DNA of 25,553 nucleotides from an uncultured Oscillospiraceae bacterium (lineage in GTDB: Bacteria; Bacillota; Clostridia; Oscillospirales; Ruminococcaceae). Positions within the stretch are counted from its first letter, which is position 1; the number at the start of each line of letters is the position of its first letter. The stretch covers positions 1 through 25,553 of the forward strand of contig URGQ01000017.1 of the NCBI GenBank assembly GCA_900547385.1, given 5' to 3'. This document shows, piece by piece, positions 15,233 through 23,303 of this stretch. Made by a program: the position numbers and the translations under genes. The notes below the pieces were generated by a model. The model saw only the letters and a program-made list of their open reading frames with translations, was not told where the DNA came from and did not search any database.

Positions 15233-15313
15233 CGCCCGCAGGGCCAGCCGCCTGCGGCGGCTGCGGCGGCTTCGCCGCCGGTTCCGTCCGGAGGACGGAA
15301 CGCCCTGCGGGCG
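15233..15313. repeat. structured four-way-junction repeat, copy 1
   Basis: The 12-bp outer stem is CGCCCGCAGGGC (15233-15244) with its exact complement 15302-15313. It encloses three consecutive perfect hairpins: 15245-15263 (8 bp, loop TGC), 15264-15280 (7 bp, loop TTC) and 15281-15301 (9 bp, loop GGA). Every base is either paired or in a triloop, and no base is unpaired at the junction. It lies between parS and the DUF1858 gene and is flanked by a direct repeat GGGTCTCTGC (15211-15220 and 15325-15334). It is not a tRNA: there are no conserved T-loop, D-loop or anticodon-arm features. Confidence 0.85.
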
Positions 15314-15335
15314 CCGTGCCTTTCGGGTCTCTGCC

Positions 15336-15533
15336 TCAGCCCTCGGCCGCTTTGTTCAGCGCCTCCATCAGGGCGGGGACATCAATGCCATGGGCCAGCG
15401 CGCCCTGCTCAATGTTCTCAAAGTGGGCGGCGGCGCAGCCGATGCACCCCATGCCGAAGCGCTGCAGTACCTCTACAGTAGCAGGATATTTCTGTACGAT
15501 CTCCATGATGCCCATATCTTTTGTAATCAGCAT
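15336..15533 (-). CDS. DUF1858 / hybrid-cluster-associated redox disulfide protein
   Basis: A 65-residue small protein with the CxxC pair C30-C33 in RFGMGCIGCAAAHFENIEQGA, which matches the DUF1858 (hybrid cluster protein-associated redox disulfide) family. Members are thought to be redox carriers or disulfide regulators linked to anaerobic nitrogen and sulfur metabolism; the partner protein is not in this window. AAGGAG lies ten bases upstream of the ATG. It has its own promoter (15585-15613), divergent from the sortase gene, and its stop is two bases from the direct repeat flanking the structured element 15233-15313. Confidence 0.88.
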   Translation of the reverse strand: MLITKDMGIMEIVQKYPATVEVLQRFGMGCIGCAAAHFENIEQGALAHGIDVPALMEALNKAAEG

Positions 15534-15584
15534 AATTTATTATCTCCTTGCAGTTAAATTGGGGGAGGCAAACTCCCCTCCCTT

Positions 15585-15613
15585 AGTATAGTTATTTTTC
15601 CCCTATTTGTAAA
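15585..15613 (-). promoter_or_regulatory. promoter of the DUF1858 gene
   Basis: On the minus strand TTTACA (15608-15613), a 17-base spacer and TATACT (15585-15590). The leader starts with a G/C hairpin (GGGAGG...CCTCCC) before the ribosome site. Confidence 0.82.
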
Positions 15614-15661
15614 CAGAATCCGAACTTTTTTGCAAAGTCCCCCGTTCTGCCCGCCCGTTCA

Positions 15662-15691
15662 TTGACAAGCGCCCCGCTGTTGGTGTAGAAT
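15662..15691 (+). promoter_or_regulatory. promoter of the sortase gene
   Basis: A perfect TTGACA (15662-15667), an 18-base spacer and TAGAAT (15686-15691). Just after the predicted start site is a tight hairpin GCCCCC-GAAC-GGGGGC (15705-15720), which would sit at the very 5' end of the mRNA. Confidence 0.8.
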
Positions 15692-15745
15692 AGGGCGGAA
15701 CAAAGCCCCCGAACGGGGGCAATTTAACAGATAATGAGGAGCACT

Positions 15746-16651
15746 ATGAAACTGACAACTCGCCTGCTGGCCCTGCTGCTGGCATTGTGTATGGTATTTG
15801 CCTTTGCCGCCTGCGGCAAGGATCCGGCAAATCCCGACCCGGTAGACCCCAGTAACCCCGTGGGACCGGTGGACCCCGCCAACCCCGATGACCCCACCCA
15901 GCCCACCAAGGAGGAACAGCTGAAGGAGCTGCAAAAGACCATGCTGGAAAATACGCTGGCCATGCAGCAGAAGAATAAGGATACCATCGGCTGGATCTAT
16001 ATAGACGACACCACCGTCAATGATGTGGTGGTCAAGGTCAATTATAACGATGATAACAAGTACTACCTGCGCCGCAATGCCAATGGTGAGAACGATAACG
16101 ACGGCTGCTACTATGCCGATTTCCGCTGCACCAGCGGCAATCGCTCCACCATCTCGAAGAATACCGTCATCTACGGCCACAATCTGGGCCGGGCCGAAAA
16201 TGCCCTGCTGACCGATTATCAGAACCACGCCAACGGCCCCAAGTTCGCCCAGCTGCTGAAGTATCAGAACGAGGATTTTGCCAAGACCCATCCTTATATC
16301 TACTACTCCACCATCGAAGAGGACATGGTCTGGCAGGTATTTGCGGTATTCTACACCGATATCAAGTTCGACTACATCAACCCCAACCCCGCCGATGCCA
16401 CCTTCAATAGCCTCATCAAAAAGGCCCAGGATTTTTCCTTCTACGATTATGATGTGGAAGTGACCAGCAACGATAAGATCCTCACCCTCTCCACCTGCAC
16501 CTACCGTCTGGCGGATGATACCAAGCTGCACTATCCCAATGACTACCGCTATGTCGTCATGGCCAAGCTGCTGCCCGCCGATGCCGTGCTGGAGGATACC
16601 GTTTCCCTCACCGTCACCAAGAACGCCCCGGTAAAACCCGCCGGCGAATAA
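15746..16651 (+). CDS. class B sortase, predicted lipoprotein
   Basis: A 301-residue cysteine transpeptidase. The catalytic set is H145 in VIYGHNLG, C251 in LTLSTCTY and R268 in DYRYVVM; IGWIYIDDTTVNDVVV (about 81-96) is the typical SrtB entry strand. SrtB enzymes usually have a plain N-terminal membrane anchor. Here the signal ends in a lipobox FAAC (C23), followed by a Pro/Asp linker of DPxNP-like repeats (28-53), so the enzyme would be lipid-anchored. The ATG at 15746 is preferred because GAGGAG lies four bases upstream; the ATG at 15734 has no ribosome site. No substrate with an NPQTN-like motif is seen nearby; the surface protein at 23362 lacks a sorting motif. Confidence 0.9.
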   Translation: MKLTTRLLALLLALCMVFAFAACGKDPANPDPVDPSNPVGPVDPANPDDPTQPTKEEQLKELQKTMLENTLAMQQKNKDTIGWIYIDDTTVNDVVVKVNYNDDNKYYLRRNANGENDNDGCYYADFRCTSGNRSTISKNTVIYGHNLGRAENALLTDYQNHANGPKFAQLLKYQNEDFAKTHPYIYYSTIEEDMVWQVFAVFYTDIKFDYINPNPADATFNSLIKKAQDFSFYDYDVEVTSNDKILTLSTCTYRLADDTKLHYPNDYRYVVMAKLLPADAVLEDTVSLTVTKNAPVKPAGE

Positions 16652-16664
16652 TGCACCATCCAAT

Positions 16665-16696
16665 AAGGCCCCCTTTCCCACCGGGAGAGGGGCCTT
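16665..16696 (+). terminator. hairpin after the sortase gene
   Basis: AAGGCCCC (16665-16672) pairs with GGGGCCTT (16689-16696), with a partly paired inner part. Only TTCG follows, so it is a weak U tract. Confidence 0.6.
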
Positions 16697-16977
16697 TCGC
16701 GTTCCCCTAAAGCCTCCCCAGTGTAAGGAGTGTGACACTGCACCATCCAAAAGCCTCCCCTGTGTAAGGGGAGGTGTCAGCCGATCGGCTGACGGAGGGG
16801 TTGTTGGCGCAAACTATGTCATCAAACGCCCCGGCGGCGAACTGTACGGGTCTTGCACTCTGCAAAATCAGTGCGCCGCCGCCAGGCGCCCACAAATTAG
16901 CCTCCGTCGGGTAGGCGCTCAGTTTATACCTTTGCAAAAAAGGCCCCGCCCTCGCCGCCGGGCCGCCGCAAAAAAGA

Positions 16978-17003
16978 AAGCCCCCGCCATACGGCAGGGG
17001 CTT
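16978..17003 (-). terminator. terminator of the AbrB-family gene
   Basis: Positions 16978-16988 pair with 16993-17003 around a four-base loop; the irregular pair is G-U on the minus strand. A U-rich tract (complement of 16969-16977) follows on the minus strand. It is 25 bases after the stop at 17028. Confidence 0.82.
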
Positions 17004-17027
17004 CGCTTGTCTTTTGTGGTTTGGGAA

Positions 17028-17270
17028 TTACAGCTTGCCCAGCTTGGTGCGGCAGCTGCGGCAGACATACTTGTCGTCATAGGTAGCCAGCTCTTCCTTG
17101 GAGCCGCAGAAAATGCAGCAGGGCAGGTACTTCTTAAGAATGACCTGATCACCGTCTACATAAATTTCAACATCACTGTGGATGTCGATGCCGAGGGTGC
17201 GGCGAAGCTCTACAGGGAGAACGATACGGCCGAGGTTGTCAACTTTTCTTACGATGCCGGTGGATTTCAT
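17028..17270 (-). CDS. AbrB/SpoVT-family transcriptional regulator with zinc-ribbon tail
   Basis: An 80-residue protein. Residues 1-48 are an AbrB-type swapped-hairpin DNA-binding domain (STGIVRKVDNLGRIVLPVELRRTLGI). The tail has paired cysteines CCIFC (C51, C52, C55) and CRSC (C70, C73), forming a zinc ribbon instead of the usual AbrB oligomerisation segment. This AbrB-plus-ribbon form is frequent in clostridial genomes. It is probably a transition-state or sporulation regulator. AGGAGG lies ten bases upstream of the ATG, and it has its own promoter and terminator. It is divergent from spmA, so it could act on the shared AT-rich region 17271-17621. Confidence 0.92.
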   Translation of the reverse strand: MKSTGIVRKVDNLGRIVLPVELRRTLGIDIHSDVEIYVDGDQVILKKYLPCCIFCGSKEELATYDDKYVCRSCRTKLGKL

Positions 17271-17621
17271 GGTACAGGTTCCTCCTTAATAAAGTTAGGT
17301 GGTTTGCTGGCGGTTTACAATATCTTCTAATATTCTCGCTTTTTCTCTACCTTGCTACTAAGTGTACTATTATTTTCCATGAAATTCAAGAGGTAATTAG
17401 CACAATTTCGCAAATCTTGTGGATAATTTTTGCCCCTAATTTGCCGCTTTTTTGGTTATTGTTGCTAAAATTGATAAAATGCGCACAGATTCCGTTATTT
17501 TACATAATTCGATAAAACACATCAAAAAAGGAAAACATTAGCGCAATACGCTCCCGTAAGGAGAAAAAGATGTTGATAATTCATCTCTATTCCCGCCAAA
17601 TCGAAGAAGGGAGCCCTGCCC
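17271..17621. other. AT-rich divergent intergenic region with a DnaA-box match
   Basis: This 351-base spacer between abrB and spmA is markedly AT-rich. It holds the abrB promoter, a perfect DnaA-box 9-mer TTATCCACA on the minus strand (17418-17426), and on the plus strand a weak promoter candidate TTGGTT (17452-17457), 17 bases, TAAAAT (17475-17480). A good ribosome site AAGGAG (17557-17562) precedes an ATG at 17570 in a frame that overlaps spmA, judged not to be a gene. No sporulation sigma promoter could be assigned. Confidence 0.55.
17361..17389 (-). promoter_or_regulatory. promoter of the AbrB-family gene
   Basis: On the minus strand TTGAAT (17384-17389), a 17-base spacer and TACACT (17361-17366). 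The leader is about 85 bases. Confidence 0.72.
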
Positions 17622-18209
17622 ATGCTGAATGGTATCCTTACCGCCCTGCTTATTTTTTCGGTCGTCACCGCGGCCTTCACCGGCCGGATGGAGGCCCTTT
17701 CCGCCGCGGCGCTTTCCGGCTGCGGGGAAGCCGTAAGCCTGGTCATTGCCCTAACCGGCATGCTGTGCCTGTGGAGCGGCCTGATGGAGATTGCCCGCCG
17801 CTGCCGCCTTACGGAAGCGCTGGCCCGGCTGCTGCGTCCTCTTACCCGGTGGCTGTTCCCCACGGTGCCGCAGGGCAGCCCCGCTATGCAGGCCATCTGC
17901 ATGAATCTTTCCGCCAATTTGCTGGGCCTGGGCAATGCCGCCACTCCCTTGGGCCTTGCCGCTATGCGGGAGCTGCAAAAGTTGAATCCCCATAAGGACA
18001 GCGCCAGCAATGCCATGGTCACCTTTGTAGCGATGAATACCGCCTCCCTCCAGCTTATCCCCACTGCCTGCGCCGTGCTGCGGCAGCAGGCCGGCTCCGC
18101 CGCCCCCATGGAGATCCTGCCGGCGGTATGGCTCACCGGGCTTTCGTCCCTGGCCGTGGTCCTGCTGCTGGACCGTCTGCTGCGCGGGAAGTCCCACCAG
18201 CCGGAATAA
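17622..18209 (+). CDS. spmA: spore maturation protein A
   Basis: A 195-residue polytopic membrane protein of the nucleoside-recognition (Gate) family. The conserved motif NLLGLGNAATPLGL (99-112) and NTASLQLIPT (about 138-147) are diagnostic of SpmA. In Bacillus and Clostridium SpmA and SpmB are needed for full spore-core dehydration and heat resistance. Length and N-terminus align with characterised SpmA. AAGGGAG lies nine bases before the ATG. The pair spmA-spmB is conserved, but here the two are separated by 154 bases holding the structured repeat 18232-18322. Several C-terminal residues (RGKSHQPE) form a short basic tail. Confidence 0.93.
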   Translation: MLNGILTALLIFSVVTAAFTGRMEALSAAALSGCGEAVSLVIALTGMLCLWSGLMEIARRCRLTEALARLLRPLTRWLFPTVPQGSPAMQAICMNLSANLLGLGNAATPLGLAAMRELQKLNPHKDSASNAMVTFVAMNTASLQLIPTACAVLRQQAGSAAPMEILPAVWLTGLSSLAVVLLLDRLLRGKSHQPE

Positions 18210-18231
18210 AGGCAGGCCCGTGCAGGGGGTG

Positions 18232-18322
18232 GGGCGCCCGCAGGGCAAACCGCCCCTTCCGGGCGGTTTCGGTGGCCTTCGGCCACCGGCTCCGGCCCAG
18301 CCGGAGCGCTCTGCGGGCGCCC
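18232..18322. repeat. structured four-way-junction repeat, copy 2
   Basis: A 15-bp outer stem (18232-18246 with 18308-18322, one G-U) includes the same CGCCCGCAGGGC segment as copy 1. It encloses three perfect hairpins with no unpaired junction base: 18247-18269 (9 bp, five-base loop), 18270-18288 (8 bp, loop TTC) and 18289-18307 (8 bp, loop CCA). The arm sequences differ from copy 1 but pairing is preserved, and the second arm has the loop TTC in both. Both copies are preceded by TGCAGGGGG (15218-15226 and 18221-18229). It lies in the spmA-spmB intergenic region and would be transcribed with them. Confidence 0.88.
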
Positions 18323-18363
18323 TTCACCCCATCCGCGAATTTCATCAAAAGGGAGGGCATTCC

Positions 18364-18885
18364 ATGTCATTCAGCGCCTGGTTCATCCCGCTGCTCATCA
18401 CCGGCCTGTTCAGCTGGGGCCTCTGCTCCGGCGTAGATGTGTTCGATTGCTTTTTGCAGGGAGCCAAAGAGGGGCTCAAAACCGCCGCCTCCATCACCCC
18501 GGCCTTGGTCTGCCTGCTTACGGTGGTCACCATGTTCTGCCACAGCGGCGCCCTGGATGTCCTCACCGGCTTCCTTCGCCCCGTGACTCAGCTTATCGGC
18601 TTCCCGGCGGAGGTACTGCCATTGGCCCTGCTGCGGCCGATCTCTGGCAGCGGCGGTACCGCCCTGCTGCACCAGCTGCTGGGGGAATACGGCCCGGATA
18701 GCTTCATCGGGCGGGTAGGCAGTGTGCTGGCCGCCGCCTCAGAGACCACCTTCTACGCTATCGCGGTCTACTACGGCGCGGTGGGGATCCGCCGTACCCG
18801 CCACACCATGGCCGCTGCCCTCACCGGGGATCTGACCGCGGCGCTGGTCAGTGCCCTTGCGGTCCGCTTGCTGCTGGGGGTGTGA
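18364..18885 (+). CDS. spmB: spore maturation protein B
   Basis: A 173-residue membrane protein of the same Gate/nucleoside-recognition family as SpmA. The motif LLRPISGSGG (89-98) and the stretch LAAASETTFYAIAVYYGAVGI are diagnostic of SpmB. The ATG at 18364 is preceded by AGGGAGG eight bases away; a longer in-frame reading from 18220 would run through the structured repeat and is rejected. It functions with SpmA in spore-core dehydration. It is downstream of spmA in the same direction, with no terminator between other than the structured element. It is tail-to-tail with the lipoprotein gene ending at 18895. Confidence 0.93.
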   Translation: MSFSAWFIPLLITGLFSWGLCSGVDVFDCFLQGAKEGLKTAASITPALVCLLTVVTMFCHSGALDVLTGFLRPVTQLIGFPAEVLPLALLRPISGSGGTALLHQLLGEYGPDSFIGRVGSVLAAASETTFYAIAVYYGAVGIRRTRHTMAAALTGDLTAALVSALAVRLLLGV

Positions 18886-18894
18886 CCTGCCTCA

Positions 18895-19530
18895 TCAGAG
18901 GGAAACGGTATCCAGATAATGCAGGAAGAAGCTGCCGTCCGGCCGTGTCATTACGGAGAAACGGGTCCGGAAGTCCCCAATTTTATAGGGATTTTCATAA
19001 TATACGTTGCCGTGCAGTTCGTAACTGACGCTTACCTCGGATTTTTCCCGATCAATTTGAACCTCCGTGTTCCTGCACACCGGAGTATTCCCCCATCCAA
19101 AGCCGGACCAGAACACATACTCCCCGGTTTCGGGAACATAGGTATCTTCACCAAACTCATAATCCGGAATATCAAACACCTCCTCAGCCATCTGCTGTAT
19201 CTTTTCTTTTGGAAAGTGGTAACACCCCTCATCATCCATGGTGACAAAATCATGGTACAGGTATCTCTCCTCCTCCATGAACATTACCGTACTTAAAATA
19301 AAAAGATGGATCTGTCGGTCCTCCAACGGATAGGCGGAGCTCCCCAGGATATCTCCAGAGTAAAAGGCAAAGTTGGTCAGCTGCGCGGTCAGAACCTCCG
19401 AGGAGGCCTGCAGTTCCTCCTGCATTGCGTCCCAGTCCAATGCGGACTTTCCCTGCGGGGCGTTGCCGACGCAGGCGCAAAGGCTAAAGCAAAGTGCCAA
19501 AGCGATTGCGAGTGATAGCATCTTTTTCAT
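18895..19530 (-). CDS. predicted lipoprotein of unknown function
   Basis: A 211-residue protein with a signal peptide whose lipobox SLCAC puts the lipidated cysteine at C20. The mature part is acidic and aromatic-rich (for example FAFYSGDILGSSAYPLEDR, YEFGEDTYVPETGEYVFWSG), with no transmembrane segment and no domain I recognise. The start at 19530 is set by CAGGAG seven bases upstream; a longer reading from 19605 would begin in the promoter. It is monocistronic with its own promoter (19577-19605), convergent with spmB, which ends nine bases away, and no terminator hairpin was seen between them. Possibly an extracellular sensor or stalk protein; the function is not inferable. Confidence 0.82.
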   Translation of the reverse strand: MKKMLSLAIALALCFSLCACVGNAPQGKSALDWDAMQEELQASSEVLTAQLTNFAFYSGDILGSSAYPLEDRQIHLFILSTVMFMEEERYLYHDFVTMDDEGCYHFPKEKIQQMAEEVFDIPDYEFGEDTYVPETGEYVFWSGFGWGNTPVCRNTEVQIDREKSEVSVSYELHGNVYYENPYKIGDFRTRFSVMTRPDGSFFLHYLDTVSL

Positions 19531-19576
19531 GGCGTTTTCTCCTGTATGTTTTTGCCGCTGCGGCAGGTTTTCTATC

Positions 19577-19605
19577 ATTTTACCATGGGCGCCGCAGGTG
19601 GGCAA
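19577..19605 (-). promoter_or_regulatory. promoter of the lipoprotein gene
   Basis: On the minus strand TTGCCC (19600-19605), a 17-base spacer and TAAAAT (19577-19582). The leader is about 40 bases with a small hairpin TGCCGCAGCGGCA. Confidence 0.65.
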
Positions 19606-19710
19606 CGGAAAATTTTAGGGCGGTGACGCCTGTTCCTTGCCAGCGTCCGCCCTCCTCACAATTTTTTAACAAAATCGCCACATTCGGCGCTATGCAAAAG
19701 ACCCCGCCGG

Positions 19711-19719
19711 TGCTATAAT
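19711..19719 (+). promoter_or_regulatory. extended -10 promoter of the RR-HK-htrA operon
   Basis: TGCTATAAT is a perfect extended -10 motif. The -35 position (19691-19696, TATGCA) is poor, as expected for an extended -10 promoter. The leader is about 33 bases before the ATG at 19759. Confidence 0.75.
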
Positions 19720-19758
19720 GTAAGTTAGAATACTATGACCTGTAAGGAGGAAATAGCA

Positions 19759-20451
19759 ATGATGGACAAGATCCTGGTAGCCGATGACGACCTGAATATC
19801 TGCGAGCTGCTGCGCCTGTACATGGAAAAGGAGGGCTTCGAGGTGGTAATGGCCCACGATGGCGAAGAAGCCGTGGCCAAGTTCGAGAGCGAAAAGCCCT
19901 CTCTTATCCTCCTGGATATCATGATGCCCAAGCTGGATGGCTGGCAGGTTTGCCGGCAGATCCGCCAAAAGAGCGATTGCCCCATCATCATGCTCACCGC
20001 CAAGGGCGAAACCTTCGATAAGGTGCTGGGCCTGGAGCTGGGCGCCGATGACTATGTTGTCAAGCCCTTCGATACCAAGGAGATCGTGGCCCGCATCAAG
20101 GCCGTGCTGCGCCGCAGCAGCCCCGCCGGCACCGCCGAAGGTGAGGTCAAGGAGGTCAGCTACGATAAGCTCACCGTCAATATGACCCGCTACGAGCTCA
20201 AAGTGGATGGCAAGGTCGTGGATGCCCCGCCCAAGGAGCTGGAGCTCCTGTTCCACCTGGCCAGTCACCCCAACCGCGTATTCACCCGCGATCAGCTGCT
20301 GGATGAGGTCTGGGGCTTCGAGTACTACGGCGACAGCCGCACCGTCGATGTCCACATCAAGCGCCTGCGTGAAAAGCTGGAAGGCGTCAGCGATCAGTGG
20401 AGCCTCAAGACCGTTTGGGGCGTCGGCTATAAGTTCGAGGTCAAGGAATAA
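19759..20451 (+). CDS. OmpR/PhoB-family response regulator
   Basis: A 230-residue regulator. The receiver has the acidic DDD (9-11), phosphoacceptor D53 in LLDIMMPKLDG, T80 and K102 in VVKPFD. The winged helix (about 130-228) contains DVHIKRLREKLE and ends WGVGYKFEVKE. Of two adjacent ATGs the first (19759) is chosen, because AAGGAGG (19744-19750) lies eight bases upstream. The sequence is close to the ResD/SrrA/WalR branch, but no ortholog is certain. It lies two bases upstream of the kinase gene, whose ribosome site is inside its last codons, so translation is coupled. With the HtrA protease third in the operon, an envelope-stress role is likely. Confidence 0.92.
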   Translation: MMDKILVADDDLNICELLRLYMEKEGFEVVMAHDGEEAVAKFESEKPSLILLDIMMPKLDGWQVCRQIRQKSDCPIIMLTAKGETFDKVLGLELGADDYVVKPFDTKEIVARIKAVLRRSSPAGTAEGEVKEVSYDKLTVNMTRYELKVDGKVVDAPPKELELLFHLASHPNRVFTRDQLLDEVWGFEYYGDSRTVDVHIKRLREKLEGVSDQWSLKTVWGVGYKFEVKE

Positions 20452-20453
20452 GA

Positions 20454-21978
20454 ATGAAAGCTTCGCAGAAAACCCTGATGGGCAAGTACTATTCGGTGTG
20501 CTGCGCCATCATTCTGCTCAGTATGGTATTGGTCGGCTCCATCTTTATGGTGCTGGCCAATGACTACCTGCGGGAGGAAAAAATCAGCCTGCTGGAGAAA
20601 AATGTGACCCAGGCCGCCCGCCTCACCATGGAAAATTACGCCGCCCACGAGTACCGCTATGTCAGCAGCGATACCCTGCAGCCGGTGTATGCCGTGCTGG
20701 GCTCCGCCATCGAGGCCGACATCTACCTTTCCGATAACAAGGGCAATATCCTCATTATGGCCCATACTACCGAGAGCGCCATCCCCCAGTCGGTGCCGCA
20801 GGCTGTCCTGGATAGCCTCTCCAAAACCGGCAGCTATCAGGGCTCCGTGGTCATGGCCGGCACCGGGGAAGACCCCCAGTACGCCGTGGCCACCCCCGTG
20901 GTGGATGAAAACGGCCTTCTGGTGGGTGCCGTTATGGCCACCGCCCGGGCTGCCAACCGTGCTCTGGCCGGCGATATGCTCCAGATGTTCCTCATCGCGG
21001 CCATCGTGGTGCTGGTGGTCAGCTTTATCGTCATTTATTTTGTCACCACCAGCCTGGTAAACCCCCTGCGGCAGATGGCCGCCGCTACCCGTGCCTTTGC
21101 CAAGGGCGATTTTTCGGTCCGGGTGCCGGTGGAGGGCGATGATGAGATCGGCCGGCTGGCCTCCGCCTTTAATAACATGGCCACCGAGCTGGCCCTCACC
21201 GAATCGGTGCGCCGCAGCTTTACCGCCAATGTCAGCCATGAATTAAAAACCCCCATGACCACCATCGGCGGCTTTGTCGATGGTATCCTGGATGGCACCA
21301 TCCCGCCGGAGCGGCAGAACCACTATCTGCACATCGTTTCCAGCGAGGTCCAGCGTCTTTCCCGCTTGGTGCGCAATATGCTCACCCTCAGCCAGATCGA
21401 GGCCGGCGAGCGCACCATCCAGCCCACCGAGGTGGAGATCACCTCCCTTGTCACCAATACGCTGCTGGGCTTCGAGCAGCGGCTGGAGGAAAAGCACATC
21501 GAGGTGGAGGGGCTGGATACCGACCGCTACTGGGTGCTGGCCGATGCCGACCTCATCCAGCAGGTGGTGTATAATCTCATCGATAACGCCGTCAAATTCG
21601 TCAATGAAGGGGGCAAGCTCTCCTTCGACTTTTATACCGAGGGCGAGAATATTATGGTAGCGGTGCGCAATACCGGCTCCGGCGTCCTGCCGGAGGAGAT
21701 CCCGCGGCTCTTCGACCGGTTCTACAAGACCGACCGCAGCCGCAGCCTGGATAAAAACGGCGTAGGCCTGGGTCTTTCCATCTGCCGCACCATTATGAAT
21801 GTCCACGAGGGCGAGATTTTCGTCCGCAGCCAGCCCGGGGAATACACCGAGTTTGTATTCGGCCTCAAGGCCGACCCCGCCCACTATAAAAAAGGCGTCA
21901 ACCGCAAAGCCCCTATGGTAGATGCCAGCTTTACCACATTGCCGGCGGCCCCCGCTGCCGGCCGGGAGGAGAAACAGC

Positions 21979-21998
<20 letters not shown>
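20454..21998 (+). CDS. HAMP-domain sensor histidine kinase
   Basis: A 514-residue membrane kinase. TM1 is about 14-35, followed by an extracytoplasmic sensor of about 140 residues (PAS/Cache-like: YLSDNKGNILI, PVVDENGLLVGAV). TM2 is about 177-200, HAMP about 200-250, phosphoacceptor H262 in VSHELKTPM, N box NLIDNAV (374-380) and G2 box GVGLGLS (436-442). The G1 box reads NTGSG (406-410) in place of the usual D-x-G-x-G, an Asp-to-Asn change at a nucleotide-contacting position. The C-terminal about 40 residues are a Pro/Ala-rich tail beyond the ATPase domain. Its gene overlaps htrA by 20 bases. Confidence 0.92.
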
Positions 21999-23190
<1,192 letters not shown>

Positions 23191-23200
23191 GCATCCCCCA

Positions 23201-23223
23201 AAGGCCGCCCACGGGCGGCTTTT
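23201..23223 (+). terminator. terminator of the RR-HK-htrA operon
   Basis: AAGGCCGCC (23201-23209) pairs with GGCGGCTTT (23214-23222, one G-U) around CACG, followed by a short T run. It is 11 bases after the htrA stop. Confidence 0.78.
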
Positions 23224-23303
23224 CTGCCCCTTGTGCCATATTGCCCATAAAGCCGTGTCATTTCCGGGCAAACCTGCCAATGGCATTTCGGCCGGGAGTG
23301 ATG

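Larger units (their letters stand above)
16652..17027. repeat. repeat-rich spacer with a MITE-like palindromic element
   Basis: TGCACCATCCAA occurs twice (16652-16663 and 16739-16750). After the second copy come a hairpin CCTCCCC/GGGGAGG (16754-16760 and 16768-16774), a perfect 18-bp palindrome (16776-16793) and GGAGGGG (16794-16800), which could also pair with the first CCTCCCC. A similar but degenerate AAAGCCTCCCCAGTGTAAGGAG precedes it (16709-16730). GACGGAGG (16791-16798) reappears inverted as CCTCCGTC (16901-16908), and between them GGCGGCG/CGCCGCC form an inner stem. I recall similar CCTCCC...TCAGCCG...GGAGGG repeats being common in gut Clostridia. No gene lies here. Confidence 0.65.

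Noticed and set aside
15233..15313. tRNA gene suggested by the cloverleaf fold
   Set aside because: Arm lengths, triloops and the 12-bp closing stem do not fit a tRNA; the conserved D-loop and T-loop bases and an anticodon loop are absent.
15659..16750. 363-codon minus-strand frame opposite the sortase
   Set aside because: Its product is an Ile/Gly/Val repetitive shadow with no ribosome site; the plus-strand sortase has intact catalytic residues.
17570..17995. 141-codon frame with a good AAGGAG site overlapping spmA
   Set aside because: The translation past codon 20 is an Arg/Pro/Gly-rich out-of-frame reading of spmA. The ribosome site may be fortuitous or serve a very short leader.
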